This document shows positions 1-8,948 of a DNA stretch of 64,000 nt, piece after piece. Under the pieces are notes generated by a model. The model worked only from the letters and a program-made list of their open reading frames with translations, was not told where the DNA came from and did not search any database. A program made the translations under genes and the position numbers. Within the stretch, counting starts at the first letter, position 1; every line of letters begins with the position of its first letter. Origin of the DNA: Anaerostipes sp. GTDB taxonomy: Bacteria > Bacillota > Clostridia > Lachnospirales > Lachnospiraceae. The DNA is taken from assembly GCF_018381315.1 (NCBI RefSeq), contig NZ_JAGZSD010000007.1:124001-188000 (forward strand), written 5' to 3'.

Positions 1-244
1 GTGACCCACTCAATGGCTGAGACAGCAATCACTGAACCGATGTACATAAAAAAGACATTAGACTTATAAGGCATCAGCAAAGACACCACAAATCCTACGC
101 CAAACCCGTAAACAGGACATATCGGTCCGTTCAGGAACCCTCTGTTTACAAATTTTTTCTCTTTAAACGCAGCAAATGCAACTTCGCTGCACCACCCGAG
201 AAATCCGTAAATAAAAAAATAGAACAAAAGATAATATAGACTCA
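1..244 (-). CDS. Putative ABC-transporter type IV membrane protein (PF06541-like), C-terminus outside window
   Basis: The reverse complement from 244 reads as an open frame beginning MSLYYLLFYFFIYGFLGWCS and running off the window edge after about 81 residues. Hydrophobic segments and the GFLGWCSE and NGPICPVYG motifs resemble the PF06541 family, small multi-spanning membrane proteins of Firmicutes with no firmly established function. The start lies 24 bases after the mnmA stop, so it is probably the last visible gene of the iscR-nifS-nifU-mnmA transcript. The family name is from memory of its motifs, and the missing C-terminus limits certainty. Confidence 0.6.
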
Positions 245-268
245 TCACAATTTAAGCTCCAATTCTCA

Positions 269-1339
269 CTATAAGATCGTTGCACCGCCTGCCACATAAT
301 CTCCGTCATAAAATACAACAGCCTGCCCGGGAGTCACAGCTCTCTGCGGCTCATCAAAGCGGACCTGGATCTTATCTTCCCCTGTCATCTGTACCGTGCA
401 TGGGGCTCCCCTGTGGTTATAGCGTACCTTGGCGAGCAATCGCATTCCGTTTTCCACGGCGGCTATGGACATCAGGTTCACCTGATCTCCGTACAGGGTA
501 TCTGTCATCAGATCATCATTACTGCCGATCACAACTTCATTCTTTTCTTTGTCAATCTTCACCACATACCCCGGTTGCTTCAGGGATAGTCCCAGTCCTC
601 TTCTCTGTCCCACAGTATAGGAGACGATTCCTTTATGGACACCAAGAATATTTCCTTCCATATCCACAAAATTGCCCGGACGGATCTTCTTTCCTGTCTC
701 CTGCTCAATGAAATCTCCGTAGTCACCGTCTACAAAACAGATGTCCTGGCTGTCCGGCTTATGTGCCACCGGAAGATTGATCCTTTCTGCGATCTCCCGG
801 ATCTCATCTTTTGTATATTCCCCTACCGGCATCAAAGTCTTTGACAGCTGGTTCTGTGTGAGATTGTATAAGGCATAAGTCTGGTCTTTTGCAAGAGTTG
901 CAGACCTCTTCAGCGCAAATCTTCCGTTTGCCAGCTTTTCAATCCTTGCATAATGTCCGGTCGCAATATAATCTGCCCCGATATCTAAAGACCGTTTTAA
1001 AAGCGATTCCCACTTCACATAGCGGTTGCATGCAATACAGGGATTAGGAGTCCTTCCGTCCAGATATTCATCTATAAAGTAATCAATTACATTTTCCTTA
1101 AAGTCCTGTTTAAAGTTCATGACATAGTAAGGAATATCCAGCGCTTGGGCAACTCTTCTGGCATCATCCACAGCTGACAGGCCGCAGCATCCACCGTTTT
1201 CTTCCTGAAGAGCCTGCTCCTCATCCTGCCAGATCTGCATGGTGACACCGATGACATCGTATCCCTGTTCTTTCAATAAATAGGCTGCCACGGAGGAATC
1301 CACTCCCCCCGACATACCTACAACTACTTTCTTCTTCAC
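269..1339 (-). CDS. mnmA: tRNA-specific 2-thiouridylase MnmA
   Basis: Makes 2-thiouridine at wobble U34 of tRNA-Lys, -Glu and -Gln in the cytoplasm, using sulfur relayed from a cysteine desulfurase. The 356-residue length is normal. The N-terminal PP-loop GMSGGVDSS (about residues 8-16) binds ATP, and the two catalytic cysteines sit in NPCIACNR (about 100) and SQDICFVDG (about 199). TGHYAR is the expected tRNA-binding region. It lies 9 bases behind nifU, in an operon with the nifS desulfurase that would supply its sulfur. Family assignment is secure. Confidence 0.97.
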   Translation of the reverse strand: MKKKVVVGMSGGVDSSVAAYLLKEQGYDVIGVTMQIWQDEEQALQEENGGCCGLSAVDDARRVAQALDIPYYVMNFKQDFKENVIDYFIDEYLDGRTPNPCIACNRYVKWESLLKRSLDIGADYIATGHYARIEKLANGRFALKRSATLAKDQTYALYNLTQNQLSKTLMPVGEYTKDEIREIAERINLPVAHKPDSQDICFVDGDYGDFIEQETGKKIRPGNFVDMEGNILGVHKGIVSYTVGQRRGLGLSLKQPGYVVKIDKEKNEVVIGSNDDLMTDTLYGDQVNLMSIAAVENGMRLLAKVRYNHRGAPCTVQMTGEDKIQVRFDEPQRAVTPGQAVVFYDGDYVAGGATIL

Positions 1340-1348
1340 GGATGCCTC

Positions 1349-1786
1349 CTAGTATTCTTCTTCCTCTTCCTCTTCTCCGATGTCAGATTTAGGCTTTTTC
1401 AGACCTTCAATCTTAATGCCGTTTTTCTCTGCATAGTCCCAGAGTGCTGCGTGAATGGCTTCTTCTGCCAAAAGAGAACAGTGTACTTTCACCGGAGGAA
1501 GCCCGTCTAAAGCTTCCATCACCGCCTTGTTTGTAACCTCCAGTGCCTGCTGCACTGACTTGCCCTTCACCAGTTCTGTGGCCATACTGCTTGTAGCAAC
1601 AGCAGCCCCGCAGCCGAATGTTTTAAATTTCACGTCCTGAATGATCTGATTGTCATCAATATCAAAATAGATACGCATAATATCGCCGCATTTTGCATTT
1701 CCAACAGTTCCTACGCCGCTGGCATCTTCAATCTCTCCTACATTTCTTGGATGTTCAAAATGATCCATAACCTTTTCACTATACAT
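1349..1786 (-). CDS. nifU: Fe-S cluster scaffold protein, NifU/IscU N-terminal type
   Basis: A 145-residue scaffold on which Fe-S clusters are built before transfer to client proteins. The three conserved cysteines are visible in GNAKCGDIM (about 33), FGCGAAVATSS (about 60) and VHCSLLAEEA (about 103). The acidic tail ending in a run of glutamates is unusual but follows the folded domain. It sits between nifS and mnmA, as in many Clostridia. There is no NFU-type C-terminal domain, so it is the short NifU-like form often named iscU or nifU in this group. Confidence 0.93.
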   Translation of the reverse strand: MYSEKVMDHFEHPRNVGEIEDASGVGTVGNAKCGDIMRIYFDIDDNQIIQDVKFKTFGCGAAVATSSMATELVKGKSVQQALEVTNKAVMEALDGLPPVKVHCSLLAEEAIHAALWDYAEKNGIKIEGLKKPKSDIGEEEEEEEY

Positions 1787-1839
1787 AACAGTACCTCCTG
1801 ATTTTTCTTCTATCGATTCATATGTCCCGTCTGATCCTC

Positions 1840-3018
1840 TTAATGCTTCTTTACAAAGTCTTCATAAAGCGGAGACATCTTTCTCAGCTTATCTACGATC
1901 TCTTTCAGCTTATCCACAACAAAATCCATATCCTCTTTTGTTGTCTCTTCTCCCAGAGTCATCCGCAGAGAGCCATGGGCAATCTCATGAGGAAGCCCGA
2001 TAGCCAATAGCACATGGGACGGATCCAGAGATCCGGATGTGCACGCAGATCCGCTTGAAGCACAAATACCCGCCATATCCAGCATAATTAAAAGTGATTC
2101 TCCTTCAATAAACTGAAAACTGATGTTGATATTATTCGGGAGACGGTGCTCTCTTCCCCCGTTCAGACGGCAGTACGGAATCTCTGCCAATATCTTTTTA
2201 ATGGCATAATCTCTCAGCTCCTGCTCTTTGTCTGTACGCTCTTTCATAGTCTCAAAAGCAATCTCAACGGCTTTTCCAAGTCCCACAATACCTGTTACAT
2301 TTTCTGTTCCCGCACGGCGTTTGCGTTCCTGGGCTCCTCCGTGGATAAAGGAACGAAGCTTCAGTCCTTTGCGGATATACATAAATCCGATGCCTTTCGG
2401 CCCGTTCAGCTTATGTCCGCTGGCGCTCAGCATATCAATGTTCAGCTCATCCACATTGATCGGAACCTGTCCGTATGCCTGTACCGCATCTGTGTGGAAC
2501 AGAATCCCATGCTTTTTGGCGATTTCACCGATTTCTTTTACCGGCTGGATCGTACCGATCTCATTGTTTGCAAACATAATTGTAATCAAAATCGTATCCG
2601 GGCGGACCGCCTTTTCCAGCTGATCCAGGCGGATATACCCATTTTCATCCACATCCAGATAGGTGACCTCATATCCGTTTTTCTCCAGATACTGGCAGGT
2701 GTGAAGTACCGCATGGTGTTCAATCTTGCTTGTAATGATGTGCTTACCCTTTGACGCATAAGCTTCTGCCGTCTCCTTGATGGCCCAGTTATCTGCCTCA
2801 GATCCTCCGGCGGTAAAGTAAATATCCTGGCTCTGTGTGCCCAGAGTATCCGCAATCCGGTCACGGACTTCACTTACTGCCTTCTTTGCCTCAGATGCCG
2901 GTGAATACACACTGGACGGATTCCAGAACTTCTCCGTAAAATACGGCATCATTGCCTCTACTACTTCCGGTCTTGCCGGTGTTGTTGCTGCATGGTCTAA
3001 ATATATGATCTTCTCCAT
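1840..3018 (-). CDS. nifS: Cysteine desulfurase, NifS/IscS family
   Basis: A pyridoxal-phosphate enzyme that takes sulfur from L-cysteine as a persulfide and passes it to the scaffold (nifU) and thiolase (mnmA) encoded just downstream. The start MEKIIYLDHAATTPARPEVV is typical. The PLP lysine is in SASGHKLNGPKG (about 204), and the catalytic cysteine loop ASSGSACTSG is near residue 327. The 392-residue length is normal. Clients are inferred from the operon: sulfur for Fe-S clusters and tRNA. Confidence 0.95.
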   Translation of the reverse strand: MEKIIYLDHAATTPARPEVVEAMMPYFTEKFWNPSSVYSPASEAKKAVSEVRDRIADTLGTQSQDIYFTAGGSEADNWAIKETAEAYASKGKHIITSKIEHHAVLHTCQYLEKNGYEVTYLDVDENGYIRLDQLEKAVRPDTILITIMFANNEIGTIQPVKEIGEIAKKHGILFHTDAVQAYGQVPINVDELNIDMLSASGHKLNGPKGIGFMYIRKGLKLRSFIHGGAQERKRRAGTENVTGIVGLGKAVEIAFETMKERTDKEQELRDYAIKKILAEIPYCRLNGGREHRLPNNINISFQFIEGESLLIMLDMAGICASSGSACTSGSLDPSHVLLAIGLPHEIAHGSLRMTLGEETTKEDMDFVVDKLKEIVDKLRKMSPLYEDFVKKH

Positions 3019-3026
3019 AACTACTC

Positions 3027-3485
3027 CTATCTTTCACATTTTCTTTCTGCCGGTTTTCCCTGCTGGACAGCTTTGGCCTCATCTGCCAGCTCACTTAAAT
3101 ATATGGCATCCACAGTCTCTGCAATACTGTCATTAATCCTTTTCCATACAGTTTTTGTCACACAGTACCTGGAACTGCTGCATGTCTCCTCTGTATCAGT
3201 GAGCTCTGTACAGTCTACCGGTATAAGATCGCCTTCCAGTGCCCTGAGAACATCTCCCACTGAAATTTCTTCTGCACTTCTGGACAGTACATATCCTCCC
3301 TGAGCTCCCCGGATGCTTCTCACAAGTCCCGCCTTGCGAAGTCTCGAAAGCAGCTGTTCCAGGTAGCGGATGGAAATATCCTGTCTCTCTGAAATCGCGC
3401 TGACTGCGGCAGGTTCCGTTTCTGCAAACACTGCAATATCTACAATTGCGCGAAGGCCGTATCTTCCTTTTGTTGATAATTTCAT
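3027..3485 (-). CDS. iscR: Rrf2-family transcriptional regulator (IscR-like)
   Basis: Winged-helix repressor expected to sense Fe-S cluster or cysteine status and control this operon. I use the start MKLSTKGRYGLRAIVDIAVF at 3485, preceded by GGAG, not an upstream methionine that would place the promoter palindrome inside the gene. The helix-turn-helix lies in residues 25-60. Three cysteines (CTELTDTEETCSSSRYC, about 92-108) have the spacing expected for cluster ligands in IscR-like members. It is first in the operon, 8 bases before nifS, consistent with autoregulation. A CymR-type role is the alternative. Confidence 0.9.
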   Translation of the reverse strand: MKLSTKGRYGLRAIVDIAVFAETEPAAVSAISERQDISIRYLEQLLSRLRKAGLVRSIRGAQGGYVLSRSAEEISVGDVLRALEGDLIPVDCTELTDTEETCSSSRYCVTKTVWKRINDSIAETVDAIYLSELADEAKAVQQGKPAERKCER

Positions 3486-3500
3486 CTCATCACTCCAATC

Positions 3501-3517
3501 CCGACCAAAATAGTCGG
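3501..3517. promoter_or_regulatory. Candidate Rrf2/IscR operator
   Basis: A 17-base inverted repeat with perfect 5-base arms CCGAC and GTCGG around a 7-base AT-rich centre. It lies between the -10 element and the ribosome site of iscR, where bound repressor would block transcription. The assignment to IscR is inferred from position. Confidence 0.6.
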
Positions 3518-3530
3518 ATATCACATTGCT

Positions 3531-3559
3531 ATGTTATCATTTGGGGCTTCTAATGTCAA
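3531..3559 (-). promoter_or_regulatory. Sigma-A promoter of iscR-nifS-nifU-mnmA
   Basis: On the minus strand a perfect TTGACA (3559-3554) is followed after 17 bases by TAACAT (3536-3531). The candidate operator is just downstream. Confidence 0.75.
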
Positions 3560-3625
3560 CACAATCCCAATCATAACCGCGTATTTCTTGACATACAATA
3601 AAACAATAACAATGGGGGAGTTCCT

Positions 3626-4933
3626 ATGAAAAAATCCAGCCCTTTTGTACAAGGTACATTAATTTTAACAGCCGCTAATATTTTTTCCAGATTCATTGGA
3701 TTCTATAATAGAATATTTCTGGCTGGATTGATTGGTGCCCATCAAATGGGAGTCTACCAATTAATTTTTCCGATCTATCTGGTCGGATTCGCCCTCTGCT
3801 TCCACGGCTATGAAACGGCATTATCCCAGATCGTTGCCGCCCAGATGGCCAAAGGGCGCCCGGAAAACTGCAGGAAAATATTAAAAATTACTTTGGCAGT
3901 CACAATCTTCCTGTCCATTATCTGTGCCTGTTTTCTTTTTTTCTTCGCAGATGAGCTATGCATGAAATTTCTTCATGAAAAAGACTGTATCCCCTGCCTT
4001 CAGGCCGCTGTTTTTGCTATGCCGTTTGTCGGCATCAAGGCATGCATCCACAGCTACCATATCGGTCTGGGCAAGCCGGGACTTCCCTCTGTATCCCTGT
4101 GTATTGAACAGATCTCCAGAGTACTGGGCATTTACGCTGTTTCCGTAACCTTCTTTTTGAAGCTTGAAACTCCGGCGCTGATTGCAGTGCTTGGAATGGT
4201 TGCCGGAGAAATGGCATCCTGCCTGTATACGGTTATCTATCACCTGCTGAAAGTAAAACGCCAAAAGAGCAGAATGCCGGCAGCTTCGTCCAGAAAACTT
4301 CTGGGGAACCTGCTGTCCTTAAGTTTTCCCCTGACCTGCAACTCACTCTCCATCACACTGCTTCAAAGTCTGGAAAATATTTTGATTCCGCTGATGCTGA
4401 CCCGGTTTTATTCCAACCAGCACTATTCTGTGGAAATCTATGGTATATTGACCGGTATGGCGATCCCTTTCATCAACTTTCCCTCCAGCATCACCAACTC
4501 TATTTCCGTGATGCTGCTGCCGAAGGTTTCAGCCGCAACTGCAGAACAGGATTACAGGACATTACATAGAGCTACAAAATATTCCCTTACTTTTTGTTTT
4601 CTTCTTGGGATTATAAGCTTCTTTTTGTTTTTTGCGCTGGGGCCTTCCATCGGAGTCATTGTATTTCACAGTGAAAAAGCAGGCATGTTTCTGCGGATGC
4701 TCTCCTTCCTCTGTCCTGTGCTGTACTTATCCGGAACACTGTCCAGCATTCTGAACGGCCTTGGAAAAACAAAAACGACTTTGTTTAACAACTCAGTCTC
4801 TTTGATGCTCAGAATTGCATTTATTGTTTTTGTAGTGCCGTATGTGGGAATCAACGGATATCTTTGGGGCCTTATGGCAAGCACTCTTTTGGTTGTCATC
4901 ATGCATTACCGTAAAATTAGGCAGCGTCAATAA
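3626..4933 (+). CDS. Polysaccharide/lipid flippase, MATE-like (SpoVB/Wzx type)
   Basis: A 435-residue integral membrane protein with about 12 to 14 hydrophobic segments, beginning MKKSSPFVQGTLILTAANIF. The start is set by GGGGAG 6 bases upstream. N-terminal motifs FSRFIGFYNRIFLAGLIGA and GVYQLIFPIY match the SpoVB/oligosaccharide flippase group (MVF/MOP superfamily). Such proteins translocate lipid-linked sugars or peptidoglycan precursors and contribute to spore cortex or cell-surface polymers. It stands alone between divergent iscR and a convergent ABC operon, so the substrate cannot be deduced. Confidence 0.82.
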   Translation: MKKSSPFVQGTLILTAANIFSRFIGFYNRIFLAGLIGAHQMGVYQLIFPIYLVGFALCFHGYETALSQIVAAQMAKGRPENCRKILKITLAVTIFLSIICACFLFFFADELCMKFLHEKDCIPCLQAAVFAMPFVGIKACIHSYHIGLGKPGLPSVSLCIEQISRVLGIYAVSVTFFLKLETPALIAVLGMVAGEMASCLYTVIYHLLKVKRQKSRMPAASSRKLLGNLLSLSFPLTCNSLSITLLQSLENILIPLMLTRFYSNQHYSVEIYGILTGMAIPFINFPSSITNSISVMLLPKVSAATAEQDYRTLHRATKYSLTFCFLLGIISFFLFFALGPSIGVIVFHSEKAGMFLRMLSFLCPVLYLSGTLSSILNGLGKTKTTLFNNSVSLMLRIAFIVFVVPYVGINGYLWGLMASTLLVVIMHYRKIRQRQ

Positions 4934-4980
4934 ACACAGGGGCAGGCTTCTGTTTACAAAACAAAGTCTGTCCCTGTGTT
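4933..4980 (+). terminator. Hairpin after flippase gene
   Basis: Inverted repeat with 13-base arms (4933-4945 and 4968-4980, one mismatch) overlapping the stop codon. No strong T-run follows on the plus strand. The repeat copy at 4981 starts immediately after it. Confidence 0.5.
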
Positions 4981-5154
4981 ATAGAACAAAGTGGGCGGGC
5001 CACTTCATCTCTTAGGTCCCTCACTCTTTGAGGGGCTTGTATACTTTGCGCGCCAAATGCGATTTGCCAAAGGCAAATAGATTCCTTGCGCATTTGTGCG
5101 CATCCTGCACGGAGTGCTTTTATTTCATGGGACGCACTTTCCCATGAAATAAAA
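4981..5154. repeat. Structured intergenic repeat, copy A
   Basis: About 170 bases nearly identical to the last 147 bases of the window (63854-64000). Shared landmarks in order are ATAGAACAAAGTGGGC, CTTTGAGGGGCTTGTA, a hairpin ATTTGCCAAAGGCAAAT, a hairpin GCGCATTTGTGCGC and a terminal 14-base-arm hairpin (5118-5131 / 5141-5154). It lies between convergent genes, after the flippase hairpin and before the ABC operon terminator. It encodes no protein. It looks like a REP/MITE-type repeat or a mobile structured RNA element. Confidence 0.75.
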
Positions 5155-5202
5155 AAGAGTGTCTTGAAAAGCCAGCTTATGGCCTTACAGACACCCCCTT
5201 TT
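5153..5202 (-). terminator. Terminator of the BMP-type ABC operon
   Basis: On the minus strand GGGTGTCT (5202-5195) pairs with AGACACTC further down, with an inner GGCC/GGCT stem, followed by TTTTTT. The T-run is the edge of repeat copy A. Confidence 0.7.
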
Positions 5203-5215
5203 TATGAAATTTCTT

Positions 5216-6172
5216 TTAGCGTTCTTCCCTGAAATAATTGACTCCGCAGGATGCAGGCTGGTTATTTTCTTTTGACTGCCTGATAGAAGAGATCACAAGA
5301 ACCAGAGCTGTAATGACAAACGGAAGCATATCATAAAACGCATTCGGAATACTGATAATGCTTTTCGGTACATAATATTTCAGTACACTGAAACAGCCGA
5401 ATGCCAGGGATCCATAAATAGCTTTTACCGGGCTCCATGATGCAAAAATAACAAGAGCCACGGAAATCCAGCCCAGCCCGTTGACACAGTTGCTGATCCA
5501 TACTCCGCCGCAGATGATCATAGCGGAATAAGCTCCGCCGATGCCGCAGATACCGCCGCCGATCAGAACATTGATATACTTTGCACGGATGACCCTGATT
5601 CCCGCTGCATCGGCAGCTCCGGGATTTTCTCCCACTGCACGGACATTGAGGCCTGCCATGGTCTTCTGCAGATAATACCAGCAGATTACAGCAATCACGA
5701 TGCCGATATACACAAAGATATTATAGGAAAAAAGTAATTTCCCCAAAACCGGTATATCACTCAGCACCGGAATATGCAGATTTGCGATCTGTGCAGAAAT
5801 GTGTTCCGGAAGCTTTAAGGACTGGGTTGCAGAATGGTTCAGCATATATTCTCCGATAAAATTCGCAAGCCCCACTCCAAAGATCGTCAATGTGAGCCCT
5901 GTCACATTCTGGTCAGCCATGAAAGTAATGGTAAGCACCGCATAGATCAGTGCTCCCGCCACTCCGGCTCCAAAGGCCGCCAGCAGAGCGAATACTACAT
6001 TATCCGTCTGATATCCGACCATAAATCCGGCACATGCTCCTATGGACATCATGCCTTCTACTCCCAGATTCAAATGTCCGACCTTTTCGTTCATGATTTC
6101 ACCGACCGTGCCGAACAGCAGCGGCGTACCGGCCAGCACTGCTGCCACAAACAGATTTAATACCGTATTCAT
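5216..6172 (-). CDS. ABC transporter permease, BMP/simple-sugar family (YufQ/NupQ-like)
   Basis: A 318-residue inner-membrane permease with about 8 to 9 hydrophobic helices. NEKVGHLNLGVEGMMSIGA and the later VRAVGENPGAADAAGI loop are hallmarks of the RbsC-like permeases paired with BMP-family binding proteins. It forms the second half of the channel with the permease at 6169, overlapping it by ATGA. By family the likely substrate is a nucleoside or purine. It is the last gene of the transporter operon and is followed by a terminator. Confidence 0.9.
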   Translation of the reverse strand: MNTVLNLFVAAVLAGTPLLFGTVGEIMNEKVGHLNLGVEGMMSIGACAGFMVGYQTDNVVFALLAAFGAGVAGALIYAVLTITFMADQNVTGLTLTIFGVGLANFIGEYMLNHSATQSLKLPEHISAQIANLHIPVLSDIPVLGKLLFSYNIFVYIGIVIAVICWYYLQKTMAGLNVRAVGENPGAADAAGIRVIRAKYINVLIGGGICGIGGAYSAMIICGGVWISNCVNGLGWISVALVIFASWSPVKAIYGSLAFGCFSVLKYYVPKSIISIPNAFYDMLPFVITALVLVISSIRQSKENNQPASCGVNYFREER

Positions 6173-7263
6173 TTTCCGGCACCTCCTTTTCTGCCCACAA
6201 ACTTGTATCGTACAAAAAATTCACATCCCAAAACAAAAAACAAAATGATTCCCTGCAGCACATCTGCCGAATAGCTGGAAAGCCCATAAGTAGACTGCAT
6301 GACACTGCTGCCCTTTTCCAGAACGCTGAACAGGAAGGAAACAATCACTATTCCCATCGGATTCAAGCGCGCCAGCCATGCTACGATAATGGCGGTAAAG
6401 CCGACTCCGCCCGCCACAGAGGTGGCCAGCGTCATATCAGACCCTGTAGCCTGCACCATTCCGGCAATACCGCAGACAGCACCGCTTAAAAACATCGTGC
6501 GCAGCATCACCCGCCTCACAGGGATTCCTGCATATTTAGCTGTGGCATGGCTGTCTCCCACAACAGAAATCTCGTATCCCTGTTTTGTATATTTCAGATA
6601 AACATATACGATCACCACAAGCACCAGTGCAATGATCCAGCCAGCCTGAACACCGAAAACGGTATCCAGCTGTGCGTTGATATCAAATCTTGCGATCTTT
6701 GGAAATCCTGATGATGCCGGATCCTTCCAGGGGCCGTCTCTCAGATAAACAATCACATTCAGCGCAATATAATTCAGCATCAGAGTAAACAAAGTCTCGT
6801 TTGTATTAAATTTCGCTTTAAAGAATGCCGGAATCAGTCCGAACAGTCCTCCGCCGATCACACTGACAATAAACATCATAATCAGCAGCAGGACATGAGG
6901 CATGGCATTTTGATACAGGGCAAAATAGGTGGCAAAAATAGCTCCCATAATGATCTGTCCCTCTGCTCCGATATTCCAAAATCTCATTTTAAATGCCATC
7001 GTTACACCAAGGGAAGAAATCAGCAGCGGAATCATGATGCGGATGGTTGCCTGGGCTGCCATCTCGCTTCGGAAAGCCCCGCTGATGATTGTCTGATATA
7101 CAGTAAACGGATTAAACCCAATAATCAAAAGAAAAATTCCGCCTGCCACCAGGGCAAGCAGCACGGAAGCAGCACGCAGAATCATCGTCTTCTTCCGAGA
7201 AAGCTCCGCTCTCTTGACAGTACGGAGAAACGGTTCTTTTCCTGTTTTCTTACTTGCTTCCAT
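6169..7263 (-). CDS. ABC transporter permease, BMP/simple-sugar family (YufP/NupP-like)
   Basis: A 364-residue permease. A short cytoplasmic N-terminus is followed by a first helix near residue 28, then multiple helices. MRFWNIGAEGQIIMGAIFA is the family signature equivalent to the one in the downstream permease, and ISVVGDSHATAKYAGIP is the coupling-loop motif. It overlaps the ATPase by 14 bases upstream and the next permease by 4 downstream, indicating translational coupling. It is one half of a heterodimeric channel, probably for nucleosides. Confidence 0.9.
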   Translation of the reverse strand: MEASKKTGKEPFLRTVKRAELSRKKTMILRAASVLLALVAGGIFLLIIGFNPFTVYQTIISGAFRSEMAAQATIRIMIPLLISSLGVTMAFKMRFWNIGAEGQIIMGAIFATYFALYQNAMPHVLLLIMMFIVSVIGGGLFGLIPAFFKAKFNTNETLFTLMLNYIALNVIVYLRDGPWKDPASSGFPKIARFDINAQLDTVFGVQAGWIIALVLVVIVYVYLKYTKQGYEISVVGDSHATAKYAGIPVRRVMLRTMFLSGAVCGIAGMVQATGSDMTLATSVAGGVGFTAIIVAWLARLNPMGIVIVSFLFSVLEKGSSVMQSTYGLSSYSADVLQGIILFFVLGCEFFVRYKFVGRKGGAGK

Positions 7264-8806
7264 CTGTGCTTTCCTCCTTTTCTTCTTTTGCTTCTTTTAC
7301 TCCGGTCATGAGAAGCCCTACCTCTTCTTTTGTAGTCTTTCTTGCATCCACAATACCTGAAACTTCCCCGTGACACAGAACCAGGATACGGTCACTGATG
7401 GACAGAAGAACATCCAGGTCTTCTCCCACAAACAGCACTGCCACTCCTTTTTTCTTCTGTTCATTAAGCAGGTCATACACAGTATAGGATGAGTTGATAT
7501 CCAGTCCGCGCACCGGATAAGCCGTAAGAAGTACATTCGGTTCTGCAATGATTTCTCTTCCGAGAAGCACTTTCTGTACATTTCCTCCGGACATCATCCT
7601 CACCGGTGCATCTACACTCGGCGTCAGAATTCCCAGTTCCTCTACCATTTTCTCCGCCATCTTTCTCGGCGCCTTCCGGTCAATAAAGATACCCTTCTGA
7701 TCCTGATAATGTTTTAGAAGTACATTGTCAACCATGCCCATGGAAGCCACAAGCCCCATGCCCAGACGGTCCTCCGGTACAAAGGAGATACGGATGCCTC
7801 TGGTCCGGATATCCTTAAACGTCATGCCGACCAATTCTTCGTTCCGGTGAAAGATGCTGCCCTCTTTGATCTCTGTAAGTCCTGTGACAGCCTCACATAA
7901 CTCTTTCTGTCCGCTTCCGGCAATCCCGGCAACTCCCAGAATCTCCCCCTCCATCAGTTCAAAATTCACATGGGACAGCCCTGTGGTTCCGTCCGGACGG
8001 TCCACACTCAGGTTCCGCACAATAATTTCAGGAACTGCATCCGGCTTCTTATCCGGACGCTCAATCTCCAGAGTCACCGGCCTTCCTACCATCAGTTCCG
8101 TCAGCTTTTTCTCATCGCTTTCCCTTGTCGGCACAGTACCGATACTCTCCCCTTTTCTGAGAATTGCTACCCGGTCACTGATGGCCAGCACTTCATTCAG
8201 CTTATGGGTGATAATGACAATAGCACAGCCCTGCTCCTTCATCCTCCGAAGTATGGCAAACAGCTTTTCCGTCTCCTGAGGCGTCAAAACAGCTGTAGGC
8301 TCATCCAGAATCAGGATGCCCGCTCCCCTGTAGAGAACTTTTAAGATCTCTACTGTCTGCTTTTCGCTGACTGACATATTATAAATCTTCTTTTCAGGAT
8401 CAACCTCTAAGCCAAACTTAGTGCAGATCTCTTCAATTCTTGATTTGAGCTCCTTCGGACGGATTCGCTTTTCCTTTGTACCGAGCACAATGTTGTCCAT
8501 CGCACTGTGCACATCCACAAGCTTAAAATGCTGGTGGATCATGCCGATCCCCAGATTGATAGCGTCTGTCGGAGAATTGATGGAAACCTCCTGGCCGCCG
8601 ATCTTGATCGTTCCGGCATCCGGGTGGTAAATTCCGGAGAGCATGTTCATCAGTGTTGTCTTTCCCGATCCATTTTCTCCAAGCAGGGCAAGGATCTCAC
8701 CGTATTTCACATCCAAATCTACATTATTGTTTGCAACAACACTCCCGAAGGTCTTTCGGATGCCTCTGCATTCTATGGCATATGTATCCTTCTTGTCCTG
8801 TGCCAT
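7250..8806 (-). CDS. ABC transporter ATP-binding protein with two nucleotide-binding domains (YufO/NupO-like)
   Basis: A tandem ATPase of the sugar/nucleoside type. Domain 1 has Walker A GENGSGKTT (about 44), signature MSVSEKQ and Walker B ILILDEPTAVLTPQE. Domain 2 has a degenerate P-loop GIAGSGQKE and signature MSGGNVQK. I start at MAQDKKDTYAIEC (8806), which has GAGGTGATG just upstream, 6 codons inside the longest frame. It energises the two permeases encoded immediately downstream. The second site probably hydrolyses poorly, as is normal in this family. Confidence 0.93.
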   Translation of the reverse strand: MAQDKKDTYAIECRGIRKTFGSVVANNNVDLDVKYGEILALLGENGSGKTTLMNMLSGIYHPDAGTIKIGGQEVSINSPTDAINLGIGMIHQHFKLVDVHSAMDNIVLGTKEKRIRPKELKSRIEEICTKFGLEVDPEKKIYNMSVSEKQTVEILKVLYRGAGILILDEPTAVLTPQETEKLFAILRRMKEQGCAIVIITHKLNEVLAISDRVAILRKGESIGTVPTRESDEKKLTELMVGRPVTLEIERPDKKPDAVPEIIVRNLSVDRPDGTTGLSHVNFELMEGEILGVAGIAGSGQKELCEAVTGLTEIKEGSIFHRNEELVGMTFKDIRTRGIRISFVPEDRLGMGLVASMGMVDNVLLKHYQDQKGIFIDRKAPRKMAEKMVEELGILTPSVDAPVRMMSGGNVQKVLLGREIIAEPNVLLTAYPVRGLDINSSYTVYDLLNEQKKKGVAVLFVGEDLDVLLSISDRILVLCHGEVSGIVDARKTTKEEVGLLMTGVKEAKEEKEESTDGSK

Positions 8807-8865
8807 TTCATCACCTCGTATCATGTGTTCTCTGCCTCTCTTTTTTCTTCATTAAGTTCCAAGAA

Positions 8866-8908
8866 AGAAGGGCACTGCCTTCTGTTACAGAATCTACAAT
8901 GCCCTTCT
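8866..8908 (-). terminator. Stem-loop between binding-protein gene and ABC genes
   Basis: 12-base arms (8866-8877 and 8897-8908, one mismatch) about 40 bases after the binding-protein stop and 60 before the ATPase start. Only a weak T-rich stretch follows on the minus strand. It probably acts as an attenuator or mRNA stabiliser, giving more binding protein than transporter. Confidence 0.5.
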
Positions 8909-8948
8909 CATTCATCCATGCTGTCCATGGAAAGCCCTTCTGTGCTGC

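Noticed and set aside
2146..2754. 202-codon plus-strand frame
   Set aside because: It lies wholly opposite nifS, has no ribosome site and is of low complexity; it is a shadow of the real gene.
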